From assembly GCF_022829585.1 (NCBI RefSeq), contig NZ_JAKSYC010000284.1, positions 49,431-113,430 on the forward strand: 64,000 nucleotides of DNA, given 5' to 3'. The notes beneath the pieces are model-generated. The model was not told the origin of the DNA. It worked only from the letters and a program-made list of their open reading frames with translations, and searched no databases. This document shows positions 43,974 through 55,582 of the stretch, piece after piece. The position numbers and the translations under genes are program-made. This DNA comes from Methylobacterium sp. J-026. GTDB taxonomy: Bacteria > Pseudomonadota > Alphaproteobacteria > Rhizobiales > Beijerinckiaceae. Numbering within the stretch: position 1 is the stretch's first letter; the number at the start of each line of letters is the position of its first letter.

Positions 43974-45650
43974 TCAGGCGGCCCGCACCGTGGCGAGGAA
44001 CCGCTCGACCTCGGTGCCGAGCTCGAACGCCTGCCGGGCCATCTCGGAGGCCGAGGCCAGCACCTGCGCGGCCGCCGCACCGGTCTCCTCGGCGGCACCG
44101 GCGACCCCCGTGACGTTGGCGGTCACGGAAGCGGTGCCGGTCGCCGCCTCGGCGACGTTGCGGACGATCTCCTGCGTCGCCGCGCCCTGCTCCTCCACGG
44201 CCGCGGCGATCGAGGTGGCCATGCCGCTGATCTCCCGGATCCGTCCGGCGATCCCGTCGATCGCCTGGACCGCCTGACCGGTTGAACCCTGGATATGGGC
44301 GATCTGCGTCGCGATCTCGGCGGTCGCCCGACCCGTCTGATCGGCGAGCGCCTTCACTTCGGTGGCGACCACCGCGAAGCCCCGCCCGGCCGCGCCGGCA
44401 CGGGCCGCCTCGATGGTGGCGTTGAGGGCGAGCAGGTTGGTCTGGCTGGCGATGGCCGAGATCAGGTCCACGACCTCCCCGACCCGGCGCGCAGCCCCAC
44501 TGAGCTCCTGGACCAGGCTGGCGGTCGCGCCCGCCTCGCGGACGGCGACCAGGGCCAGATCCGCGGAGGCCCCGACCTGCCGGCCGATCTCGTTGACCGA
44601 CGAGCCCAGCTCCTCGGTTGCCGCCGCCACCGTGTTCACGTTGGTGGAGGCTTGCTCGGCCGCCGCGGCCGCGCTGGTCGACTGGCCGGCCGTCCGGGTC
44701 GCCGTGGCGGTCAGGCTCTCAGCCGTCGTCCGCAGGTGCGTCGCCGCGGCAGTGACGGACCCGACGATCCCGCCGACGGTGGTCTCGAACCGGCCCGCGA
44801 GCGCGATTGCGGCTTGCCGCCGCTGCGCCTCCGCATCGGTCCGGGCGAGCGCCGTCGCGGCTTCCAGGGCACGGGCATGCAGCAGGTTCTGCTTGAACAC
44901 CTGAAGGGTGGCCGACATCGCACCGATCTCGTCGCGCCGGTTCGCGCAGGGGATCTCGGCCTGCGTCTCGCCATCGGCCAGACGGCGCATGGCGCGGGTC
45001 ATGACGGTGATGGGCCGCGACACGCCGACGAAGCTGTACAGGGTGGCGCCGAATGCGATCACAAGTGTGGCGCCGAGGATCACGACGGTCCAGCGGACCG
45101 CGGCCGCCTGGCTCGCCCGGGCGGAAAGTCCGGCCGCCTCGACGCCCTTCACATGGCATTCAACCAGTGCGTGCGCAGCCTGAGCCGCCTCCACGTAATG
45201 GTTGTGCATCGCCCCGCGATAATAGGACATCGCGGCTTCGCGCTGACTGAGACCGAACGCGCGCAGGCGGTCCCAGTCGTAGCGCTGGATTTTCAGTTTC
45301 GCCGCCAGGGCGTCGTACAGCGCCTGCTCGTCCGCCGACGCGATGCGGGCCTGATAGGCGCCGACCCTCGCGGTCCGGGCCTGGACCAAATCATCGACCG
45401 TCTTCTCACCGGCTTCGCGTTCGGAGGCGAAATCGGCGGTGGCGAATCGGACCTGTTGAAGTCGTATTCTAGCGATCAAGGCGTCGATCGCCTGTGCTTC
45501 ATTCAAGGACGGCACCGCCACATCGAGTAGCTGTGAAATGTGTCCGTTCACAACAAGCATATTGTAGATTGCAACACCGCCCTGAAGCGCGGCTGCGAAC
45601 ATGAGAGTAGCAATGAGTCCACTCAATGTGAGCTTTAGACTGGCGCGCAT
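43974..45650 (-). CDS. Methyl-accepting chemotaxis protein
   Basis: A 558-residue chemoreceptor: membrane helix 1 (about 8-28), a periplasmic four-helix-bundle sensor (about 29-190), membrane helix 2 (about 195-215), HAMP (about 216-270) and a cytoplasmic methylation/signalling domain. The hairpin tip EARAGAAGRGFAVVATEVKALADQT is complete, so it should signal to CheA/CheW. The ATG at 45650 (with GGGAGG upstream) is chosen over 45782. It lies antiparallel between jetB and jetC, an insertion into that set. Confidence 0.95.
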   Translation of the reverse strand: MRASLKLTLSGLIATLMFAAALQGGVAIYNMLVVNGHISQLLDVAVPSLNEAQAIDALIARIRLQQVRFATADFASEREAGEKTVDDLVQARTARVGAYQARIASADEQALYDALAAKLKIQRYDWDRLRAFGLSQREAAMSYYRGAMHNHYVEAAQAAHALVECHVKGVEAAGLSARASQAAAVRWTVVILGATLVIAFGATLYSFVGVSRPITVMTRAMRRLADGETQAEIPCANRRDEIGAMSATLQVFKQNLLHARALEAATALARTDAEAQRRQAAIALAGRFETTVGGIVGSVTAAATHLRTTAESLTATATRTAGQSTSAAAAAEQASTNVNTVAAATEELGSSVNEIGRQVGASADLALVAVREAGATASLVQELSGAARRVGEVVDLISAIASQTNLLALNATIEAARAGAAGRGFAVVATEVKALADQTGRATAEIATQIAHIQGSTGQAVQAIDGIAGRIREISGMATSIAAAVEEQGAATQEIVRNVAEAATGTASVTANVTGVAGAAEETGAAAAQVLASASEMARQAFELGTEVERFLATVRAA

Positions 45651-46013
45651 GACGATTATCGATCCTCCCGGCGCGAACGATACAGGGATCAAATTGTCTG
45701 ACAAGTTGTGAAGTGCAGCCGCGGTGACAGGGGCGTGCGTCCCTTCCCATCGCTGATCCCGGCGAGCGGACCGGCCGTTCACCCGTCCGCCACCGATCGG
45801 AGACGATTCTGCGACAGCGCCGCGTCCGATCGATCACCGAGGAATCCGGGCCGGTATCGGCTCCGGTATCCCTTCAGGCAGGGAATACCGATGGCCTCGT
45901 CGGCTGCGTCTGCGGTCGGAATTCGCGCGGGGCCGGTGGTCGCTTGCATACGCGGGCGAAGCCGGCCAACTGGAACCCCGATCCACCCGCGCGCCGCCCA
46001 GCCCCCGACCCCC
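45651..46013. other. Divergent region between chemoreceptor and jetC, 363 bp
   Basis: No gene is supported apart from possible upstream jetC start codons (ATG at 45891, in frame with jetC). A sigma-70-like pair on the minus strand (TTGTCA and TATCGT, at 45677-45704) could drive the chemoreceptor. The rightward jetC promoter is not identified. Confidence 0.5.
45677..45704 (-). promoter_or_regulatory. Candidate promoter of chemoreceptor gene
   Basis: On the minus strand TTGTCA (45699-45704) and TATCGT (45677-45682) are spaced 16 bp, 27 bp before the ATG at 45650. Consensus match only. Confidence 0.4.
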
Positions 46014-49000
46014 GTGTACGTCCTCACCGACATCGCCCTCTCGAACTGGTATCTGATCCGCCGCGAGCAGATCCGGCTGCGCGGGGCGGCGGCGCTCGTC
46101 GGGCCGACCGGGGCCGGCAAGTCCACGATCTTCGACGCGGTCGGCACCGTGCTCGCCGGCAACAATGCCAGCCGCCTCGCCCTCAATGCCTCGGCCTCCG
46201 GGCGCAGCGCCCGCACGGTGCGCGACTATTGCCTCGGCTGGATCAGCGACCCCGCGGAGGGCGGCCGCCCGACCCGGGAATCCTGCGAGACCGTGCTCGC
46301 ACTGGTCTTCGAGAACCCGGCCTCGGGGCGCGTGGTCACGGTCGGCCTGGCGCTGGCGGCCCGGGCCGCGGAGCCGAAGGAAACGGTCCTGTCGCGCTTC
46401 ATCGCGATCGGGCACCGGTTCGAGATCGCCGACTATGCCCGCACCGCCCCCGGCGGCAGCTACACGGCGCCCTGGAGCGAGATCGCCGGGGACCTGCGGG
46501 CCCGGGCGGCGAGCTTCACCGAGTACCGGACCTCCGGCGAGCGCTTCACCGCCGATGTCCTGGCCACCCTGCGCGAGGGCGCGCCGGCGCCGGAGCCGCG
46601 GCATTTCCTGCGCAGTTTCGCCAACGCGGTGGCGTTCAAGCCGATCTTCGACACCAGCGCCTTCGTGCGCGCCTTCGTGCTGGAGCCGGAGCCGCTGGAT
46701 GTGGAGCGGGTCCGGCAATCCATCGCCAACTGGCGGCGCCTCCTGGAGACCATCGCCGAGCTGGAGACCCGGCTGGCGCGGCTGCGCCGCCTGCGCGACC
46801 GCTACGAGGCCTGGAGCGAGGCGGTACTCGCCACGGCGGCGCACGAGCTGCGCGCGGCGTCCGCCGAGCTGCGCCGCCGCAGCCTAGACCTCGTCGCGGT
46901 CCGCACGCGCCTGCGCGAGGGCGCCGACACCCTGCGGATCGCCCGGGAGCGCGTCGCGGCGAGCCGCGGCCACGTGCGCGAGATCGACGGCGAGATCGCC
47001 GAGAAGAAGGCGCTGGCCGCCGCCGGCGCCGCCGAGCGTCGCCTCGCCGCCTCGACCCTGGGCCTCTCGATGCTGGAGCGCGACCGCAAGGAGCTGGCCG
47101 GGCGGATCGCCGACCTCGTCGGTCTCGTCGGCCAGATGGGCAAGCTCCAGCCGGTCGCCCCGATCCTGCGTCAAACCTGCCCGCAGGCGGCGCGCCTGGC
47201 CGAATCCTGCGCCCGGGCGGGCCTGCGCCGCGAAGCCCCGCCCGAGGAAGTCCTGCGCCCCGAGGGGCCCCTGGCCGAGCTCCTCGACGGGCTGGCGCGA
47301 TTGCCCGACTTCGAGGAGGCCCTGGAACGGGCGGCCGAGGACGCGGCCCTGAAGGCGCGCGCCCAGGAGAGCGAGGCCGAGCGCACCGCCCCCCGCACCG
47401 GCACCGGCCCGGCGGCGCGCTTGTCCTCCGACACGGTGGCGTTCCGCGGCGAGCTGGAGCGCCGCGGCATCGCGGCGATGCCGATCTGCGAACTGGCCGA
47501 GATCGTCGATCCAAGCTGGGGCCCGGCCCTGGAGGGCCTGCTCGGACGCGCCCGCGAGGCCCTGGTGGTGGCGCCGGACCGGTTGAGCGAGGCCCTCGGC
47601 GTCCTCCAGTCGGGCCGCGACCGGTTCCATCGCTGCATCCTGGTCAAGACCACCGACACCGCCAAGCAGCGCGCCCGCCGCTACGACGACGGGCCGCTGA
47701 CGGTGATCGAGACCAGCGACCCGCACGCGGAGGCGTTCCTGGGGGTGCGGCTCGGCGCCTATGACCTCGCCCGGGACGATGCCGAACTCGCCCGCCTCGC
47801 CCGAGCGGTGGCGCCGAGCGGGCGCACCACGGCCGGCATGGCCTATTCGGTGACCCGGAGCGTCGATCTGCTCATGACCCGCGGCCATCGCGGGCCGACC
47901 GTCGACAGCCGGCGGGTCCACGAGGCCGCGGTCGCGGAGGCGCGCCGCCTGCGCGGCGAGGCGGCGGTGCTGCGCGAGGCCGCCCGCACCGCCGCCGCGA
48001 TCCGGGCCCGCATCGCCCGCGGCCTCGACGATATCGACACCCTGCGGGCCGAACTGAACGGTCTCGACGGACGGCGGCGGACCCTTCAGACCGAGCGCGA
48101 GGGCATCGAGAAGCGCGACAGCACGGGCCTTGCCGCCGAGATCGCCGCCCTGACGACCGAACGGGTCGGCTATCTGCGCGAATTGTCGGAGACTCTGGAA
48201 CCGACGCTCGATCGCCTGCTGGCCGACGAGGCGGCCCTGCGCGCCCGGCTGGTCACGATGCGCGAGGCCGCCCGCGCGGCGCTCGCGGCCCGGCGCTCGG
48301 CCCTGCGACAGCTGACCGGCGGCGATGCGGCCCGGGTCCGGGTCGCCCGCTCCGAGCGGTTCGACCCGGGGGTGATCGCCGAGGCCCGGCGGGCGCTGGC
48401 CGGCCTCGACGGCAAGGCCGCCGGCACCCGGGCGACCGCCGAGCGCGGCCTCGCCCGGGAGACCGCCGAAGCGGCGCGCTCCCACGGGCGGATTGCCGAG
48501 CGGGAGCTGGCGGAGGCCTGCGCCGCCTGGCGGGTCGAGAACCCGCTCAACCAGGGGGATGCGCCGGCCATCGACGGGTTCGCCTGGGTCCGGCGGGAAT
48601 ACGACGCCGTGGAGGGCCACGAATTGCGGCGCTACCGCGCCCAGGCCGAGCGCGCCGAGGTCGAGATGCGGCGGCTCATGACCGAGGATCTGCTGACCCG
48701 CCTGGCCGACCGGTTCGAGCGGGTGCATGCCCGGCTGGAGGCCCTGAACGAGCGGCTCTCGGCCCGCAGCTTCACGGGCCAGACCTATGCGTTCGAGGCG
48801 GCGGTGGACCGCCGCTACGCCGCCGTCCACGCCCTCGCCACCGAGACCGCCCGCTCGCCCGAGGCCGCGCAGGCGGTGCTCGCCGGGGAGGCGGAGGGTC
48901 CGATGGCGGCGGCGCTGGAGGAGATCACCGCGCTGATCGCCGGCCAGGAGGATGCGGCGCGGCTCGCCGATTACCGCAACTACTTCGTGTACGAGATCGG

Positions 49001-49451
49001 CATGCGCGACCGGGCGGGCAACCGCACCACCATGTCGGCGCGGGCTTTGCGGGGCTCGGGCGGCGAGGCGCAGGCGCCGTTCTACGTGGCGATCGCCGCC
49101 TCCCTCGCCAGCGCCTACTATCCGGGCGACCGGCCGGGCGACGAGAATCCCGGTCTCGGCCTGTGCCTCCTCGACGAGGCGTTCTCGAAGCTCGACGTGC
49201 GCAACAGCCAGGCGCTGGTCGATCTCTACCGGGCCTGGGGACTGCAATTGCTGATCGCGGCGCCCGAGGACAAGCGCACGACCCTGACCGAGGTGATGGA
49301 CACCATCGTGACCGTCTACAAGAGCCCGGACCTGACCTCGGTCCGGATCGAGGCCGAGCACCCGCTGGAGGCGGCCCGGCGGGCGCTGCACGCGATCAAC
49401 CCCGATCAGATCGGGATCGAGGGATTCCGCCAGTCCGACGCGGCGGAATAG
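46014..49451 (+). CDS. jetC: JetC/MksB-like SMC-type ATPase
   Basis: A 1145-residue SMC/SbcC-like protein. Walker A GPTGAGKS is at 30-37 (nt 46101-46124); long coiled coils follow, with a hinge-like globular block in the middle (about 480-570) and coiled coil again; the C-terminal head has the signature SGGEAQAP (near nt 49055) and Walker B LCLLDEAFSKLD (near nt 49160-49195). It should extrude DNA loops in a complex with JetA and JetB. The GTG at 46014 gives the family opening YVLTDIALSNWYLI; the in-frame ATG at 45891 would add 41 residues. No JetD gene follows. Confidence 0.85.
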   Translation: MYVLTDIALSNWYLIRREQIRLRGAAALVGPTGAGKSTIFDAVGTVLAGNNASRLALNASASGRSARTVRDYCLGWISDPAEGGRPTRESCETVLALVFENPASGRVVTVGLALAARAAEPKETVLSRFIAIGHRFEIADYARTAPGGSYTAPWSEIAGDLRARAASFTEYRTSGERFTADVLATLREGAPAPEPRHFLRSFANAVAFKPIFDTSAFVRAFVLEPEPLDVERVRQSIANWRRLLETIAELETRLARLRRLRDRYEAWSEAVLATAAHELRAASAELRRRSLDLVAVRTRLREGADTLRIARERVAASRGHVREIDGEIAEKKALAAAGAAERRLAASTLGLSMLERDRKELAGRIADLVGLVGQMGKLQPVAPILRQTCPQAARLAESCARAGLRREAPPEEVLRPEGPLAELLDGLARLPDFEEALERAAEDAALKARAQESEAERTAPRTGTGPAARLSSDTVAFRGELERRGIAAMPICELAEIVDPSWGPALEGLLGRAREALVVAPDRLSEALGVLQSGRDRFHRCILVKTTDTAKQRARRYDDGPLTVIETSDPHAEAFLGVRLGAYDLARDDAELARLARAVAPSGRTTAGMAYSVTRSVDLLMTRGHRGPTVDSRRVHEAAVAEARRLRGEAAVLREAARTAAAIRARIARGLDDIDTLRAELNGLDGRRRTLQTEREGIEKRDSTGLAAEIAALTTERVGYLRELSETLEPTLDRLLADEAALRARLVTMREAARAALAARRSALRQLTGGDAARVRVARSERFDPGVIAEARRALAGLDGKAAGTRATAERGLARETAEAARSHGRIAERELAEACAAWRVENPLNQGDAPAIDGFAWVRREYDAVEGHELRRYRAQAERAEVEMRRLMTEDLLTRLADRFERVHARLEALNERLSARSFTGQTYAFEAAVDRRYAAVHALATETARSPEAAQAVLAGEAEGPMAAALEEITALIAGQEDAARLADYRNYFVYEIGMRDRAGNRTTMSARALRGSGGEAQAPFYVAIAASLASAYYPGDRPGDENPGLGLCLLDEAFSKLDVRNSQALVDLYRAWGLQLLIAAPEDKRTTLTEVMDTIVTVYKSPDLTSVRIEAEHPLEAARRALHAINPDQIGIEGFRQSDAAE

Positions 49452-49481
49452 GCGGAGGAACCACCGCCCTGCCCGGGCCGA

Positions 49482-50807
49482 TCAGGCGCCGAGCGCCTTC
49501 AGCACGTCCCGCGCGGCGCGCTCGCCGTCGAGGGTCGCGCCGCCGACCGTCATGGCACCGCCGCCGGCCAGCGCTTCGCCGGCGAGGAACACCCGTCCGC
49601 CCATCGGCGCACGCAGGGTGTCCCGGGCCTCCGCATGGCCGGGCGCCACGATCGAATAGGAGCCCAGGGCCTGCGGATCCGTCCACCAGCCCGCGAGCCG
49701 CCCGGCCAGGACCGCGCCCCGCGCCTGGGCGCCCAGGATCGCGCCGAGCCGCTCGGTGGCGTGCGCCACCGCGGCCGCCTCGCCGGCGCGGCAGAGGTCG
49801 CGGGCGCCATCGCCGCCGAGATTGGCCACCGCGAGGGGTCGGCCGAACGGGCCCATCTCGAAGTAGAGTGTCGGGCCGCCGGTCGCGACCGAGACCGCGT
49901 CGCCGAACGCCGCCGGATCGATCTTCCCCGGGTCGAGGCGCAGGCCGATTTTCGTGTAGGCGCCCATGTGGAGCCCGTCGAGCGCCGCCTGCTGGAGGTC
50001 GGGGAGGCCGGGCGTGAACCGGAGGGCCCCGGATTTCAGCACGCCCACCGGCACCGTGACGATGACGGCCGCCGCCGACAGGGCGCCCCGGGCGGTCCCG
50101 ACCCGGACAGCCGGCCCGGACCAGTCGATCACCTCAACCGGACAGGCGAGGCGCACCGGAAGGTCGGCGAAGTGGCGCGCGACGAGGTCGCCGTAGCCGT
50201 CGACCCACAGGTCGGTGCCGGACCAGAGCCGGTCGTAATCGACCGCCGAGACCCGCTCGGGATCCTCACCCAGCGACAGCCGGCTCAGGCCGGCGGCGGC
50301 CTGTTCCGCATTCGGTCCGCCGGCCCGCGCCGCCTCAGCCAGGGACGGGTCGCCGCCCTTCGGCGCCAGCAGGGCGTCGAGGCCGGAGAATCCGGCGCGG
50401 CGGGCCGCCTGCTCGGCCTCCGTGGCCGCCCGGTCGTCGATGGTGAGGGTGCGGGCCCAACCATCCTCGCTGGCGAAGCGGACGCCCGCCGCCCGGGCGA
50501 TGGGGGCCCAAGGATTGCGCTCGGCCCAATGGATGTATTCGGCCCCGGCGTCGAAGGGGCAATCCGGGCCGAGCGACCGGTCGGTGAAGGCCCGGCCGCC
50601 GATCCGGTCCCGCGCCTCCAGGAGGGTGAAGCTCTGGCCCGCCTCGCGCAGGAGCGCCGCGGCCGCCAGGCCCGCCGATCCGGCGCCGACTACGACCACG
50701 GTCCCGCCGCGGGCCGCCGCACGGAGGGCTGGTGCCGCCAGCAGGGGCGCCGCCAGCAGCGGAGCGGCGAGGATCGCGCGTCGGGTCGGTGGTCGCGCTG
50801 TGCGCAT
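49482..50807 (-). CDS. Flavin monoamine oxidase-family protein, exported
   Basis: A 441-residue FAD-dependent amine oxidase. The N-terminus (about 5-35) has an Arg pair (TRRAILAAPLLAAP), resembling a Tat signal. The dinucleotide motif VVVGAGSAGLAAA (about 38-50) and FAD block GGRAF are followed by the closing VFLAGEALAGGGAMTVGGATLDG. Amine substrate unknown. It is convergent with jetC, 31 bp apart, and unrelated to it. Confidence 0.9.
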   Translation of the reverse strand: MRTARPPTRRAILAAPLLAAPLLAAPALRAAARGGTVVVVGAGSAGLAAAALLREAGQSFTLLEARDRIGGRAFTDRSLGPDCPFDAGAEYIHWAERNPWAPIARAAGVRFASEDGWARTLTIDDRAATEAEQAARRAGFSGLDALLAPKGGDPSLAEAARAGGPNAEQAAAGLSRLSLGEDPERVSAVDYDRLWSGTDLWVDGYGDLVARHFADLPVRLACPVEVIDWSGPAVRVGTARGALSAAAVIVTVPVGVLKSGALRFTPGLPDLQQAALDGLHMGAYTKIGLRLDPGKIDPAAFGDAVSVATGGPTLYFEMGPFGRPLAVANLGGDGARDLCRAGEAAAVAHATERLGAILGAQARGAVLAGRLAGWWTDPQALGSYSIVAPGHAEARDTLRAPMGGRVFLAGEALAGGGAMTVGGATLDGERAARDVLKALGA

Positions 50808-51436
50808 GGACGTTCCCGGGTTGCTCGGGGCGGCTAGGCCCCTCCACGACGAACCTTGGGGGTGCCGGTGCCGTTCCGGATAGCTCCGGCGGTTCAGCCC
50901 GCTCGACGAAGGCTGCGCAAAGGCCGCTGCGTCGCGTGACGGGCGCCCTCACTCCGGCGGACTACGCGGGTCACATATCGGTTCCGGATATGCGCAACGG
51001 CCGACCCGGGCGCGTCTCCCTCGCCCTCTGCGCGCCGATACTCCCACACCGGCTGGCACAGGACGCGACGTGGTTCCTCGCCCGCGCAGGCCACCGGATT
51101 CCCACTGATCAAGCTGGCGCTAACACCTTGAGACCGCGGCGCATTCCCCCCCCTTGCGGGGAGGAGTGCGCGTCGCGCCTTGCAACTGGAGATGTGTGAA
51201 CATCTTAGCCCGCACGGGAGAGGGGACGCGCGCCTCATCCTGTCCCATGTGTCGCCTGGCGCGATCCGTGAGTCCGGAATCCCCTTTGCGGTGAAGGGTC
51301 ACCCCCAAGGGACACCGCGCCCAGTCCCGTTAACAGACGCGCGTCTCCGCTCGCTCGAGTGCGGGCCGGGCTCCATGGATCGTCGGAACTGACTGGCAGC
51401 CTCGCAAGCTCCCAGGCCTAGCGATCCGCAGCCGCC
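50808..51436. other. Intergenic region, 629 bp, repeat-like debris
   Basis: No gene is supported; frames here are short and unlike families. It holds a G/C-rich stretch CCCCCCCCTTGCGGGG (51146-51161) and a 17-base copy (51209-51225) of the right part of the 41312 palindrome, so it looks like a gap with repeat remnants. Confidence 0.55.
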
Positions 51437-51721
51437 CTATCCGCGCGCGCCCTGCGTACCCGAACGCTTCTCCATCATGGCCTTGACCTGCATCAGCTGA
51501 TCCCAGACCTGCCCAGGTGAAGTCCCGAAGAAGTCGAAACCGGCGTTGACGCCCAGGTAGATGCCGACGCAGATCAGCGGCACGAGCACCCAGGCGAGGA
51601 CCTCCTCGCCGCGCTTGCGCCGCTGGCGGCGGCGACGACGCTCCTCGCGCCAGGTCAGCGTCTTCGGGGGCGCCGGCTGCGCGACGGGGGGAAGCGGTCC
51701 CTCGTGCAGTTTGTCAGTCAT
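51437..51721 (-). CDS. Small membrane protein, basic, hypothetical
   Basis: A 94-residue protein: a Pro-rich start, a very basic stretch (REERRRRRQRRKRGEE at about 26-41), one membrane helix (about 43-60) and a short outside part. The Arg-rich segment before the helix fits a cytoplasmic-in anchor. It lies 92 bp downstream of clpA on the same strand. Function unknown. Confidence 0.72.
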   Translation of the reverse strand: MTDKLHEGPLPPVAQPAPPKTLTWREERRRRRQRRKRGEEVLAWVLVPLICVGIYLGVNAGFDFFGTSPGQVWDQLMQVKAMMEKRSGTQGARG

Positions 51722-51812
51722 CGGCCGCCTCCTCGCCGCGGCGCGTTCGCGTCGCGGCGGTCATAGACCGGCAGCCCCTAGTCCGGAAGGCCACCGGCCG
51801 GCCTGTGCATCA

Positions 51813-54299
<2,487 letters not shown>

Positions 54300-54336
54300 A
54301 GCTGGCCTCTGTCTGGGTGCCTACCGCGAGCGGCGC

Positions 54337-54738
54337 CTATTTCTTTTCCATAACGCACTGGAGAGGATGTTGGTGTTTGCGCGCGAAGTCCATGACCTGC
54401 GTCACCTTGGTCTCGGCGACCTCGTAGGTAAAGACTCCGCACTCGCCGACCCCGTTCTGATGCACGTGCATCATGATGTGGTAGGCGTCCTCGTGGCTCT
54501 TGTTGAAGAACCGCTCGACCACCAGCACGACGAACTCCATCGGCGTGTAGTCGTCGTTCAGGAGCAGGACCCGATAGAGGCTCGGGCGCTTGGTCCGAGG
54601 CTTCGTGCGGGTGATGATCGCGGTGTTGGACCGGTCATCGCCGCCCGGCGCGCGCGAACCGGATGCCAGGGCCGCGCCGCGCGCCGGCCTGTGAGCCCTC
54701 GTCGAACCTGCGGTGCCCTGTGGGGGGACCTGTGTCAT
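54337..54738 (-). CDS. clpS: ATP-dependent Clp protease adaptor ClpS
   Basis: ClpS delivers N-degron substrates to ClpA. The 133-residue protein has a variable N-terminus (about 1-48) and the folded core LYRVLLLNDDYTPMEFVVL, VERFFNKSHEDAYHIMMHVH, and GVFTYEVAETKV. The binding-pocket residues Asn-Asp-Asp and Met are in place. The ATG at 54738 is chosen over 54915. It is the first gene of a clpS-clpA operon. Confidence 0.97.
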   Translation of the reverse strand: MTQVPPQGTAGSTRAHRPARGAALASGSRAPGGDDRSNTAIITRTKPRTKRPSLYRVLLLNDDYTPMEFVVLVVERFFNKSHEDAYHIMMHVHQNGVGECGVFTYEVAETKVTQVMDFARKHQHPLQCVMEKK

Positions 54739-54928
54739 GTGCGTCGAACCGATCCCTCGTTCGGAGCGGGCGTCGCCGGCCCCGAGGGCCACGTCTGTCC
54801 TGGCCCTGCCGGGAGCAGCGCTCAGCTCCACGGGGGTCAATCTACAGACGGTGAGCCGACTTCGCCAGACGCCTGTGCGCACTTGTCCGCCCCGCTGCGC
54901 TTGTCTCGGGCGCACGGACCCAGACCCG

Positions 54929-55261
54929 CTAACGCGCGCGGCCGGGACGTGGCGCCGTTGGCGGCCTCAGGAGGTCGGTGGTCAGGGCCGAGACGAGATC
55001 GGCGGCCACCGTGGTCCGCGCCACGAGGCGCGCGCCGGCCCGTTGCAGATACGCGCTCTGGACCGACAGGACTTCCGCCGGACCACGCGCGGTCGCGAGC
55101 TTGCCCAGCGTCGCCTTGAGATCATCGAGGCCCTGCCGGGCGGAATCCGCCCATTCGATCCCGACGCTCTGGGCGGTTCGGCTCACCGCTCCGAACCGCC
55201 GCAGCGGGGTGCCGAAGCCGGGCGGGACCGGAAACGAAGGATGGGGGTTGCGAGTCTGCAT
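54929..55261 (-). CDS. Phasin family protein
   Basis: A 110-residue phasin-like helical protein. The pattern WADSARQGLDDLKATLGKLATARGPAEVLSVQSAYLQRAGARLVA matches phasins that coat polyhydroxyalkanoate granules. Pro-rich N-terminus. The ATG at 55261 is chosen; the frame upstream is not family-like. It lies 190 bp upstream of clpS on the same strand, probably a separate transcript. Confidence 0.82.
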   Translation of the reverse strand: MQTRNPHPSFPVPPGFGTPLRRFGAVSRTAQSVGIEWADSARQGLDDLKATLGKLATARGPAEVLSVQSAYLQRAGARLVARTTVAADLVSALTTDLLRPPTAPRPGRAR

Positions 55262-55582
55262 GGCCGATCTCCGGGCCGCCGCCGGCCGGCCCCGAGTGAC
55301 CGGCACGAAGGGCGGCATCGATCCGAAACGGACTGTGTGCGCCGCAAGGACAACCGTCAAGCTGGACGATGGCGGCCCAGCGCGCCGACCCGGGATCCCC
55401 GGGATCAGGCCCCGTAACCGATAGAAGAAACGACACGATCGCGACCTCGCGCCGATCGCATTAACGGGCCTGTAACTGCGCTTGCCTAACTCTTCGATGA
55501 TGCAGCGGGGCCACGCGACCGGCGCCGCTCCGCACAGGGGACATGACCGGCCCGTGCCGGTCTCGCGAGGCAATCAGGCGTG
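55262..55582. other. Divergent region between phasin and carboxypeptidase genes, 321 bp
   Basis: No gene is supported. It should hold both promoters, but no clear -35/-10 pair was found. Confidence 0.5.

Noticed and set aside
46884..49391. An 835-codon minus-strand open frame opposite jetC
   Set aside because: It is the antisense shadow of the coiled-coil jetC gene, lacks any family resemblance, and is a common effect of high GC.
41965..49451. A complete four-gene Wadjet defence system
   Set aside because: No JetD/MksG nuclease is present in the window, so a complete system cannot be claimed.
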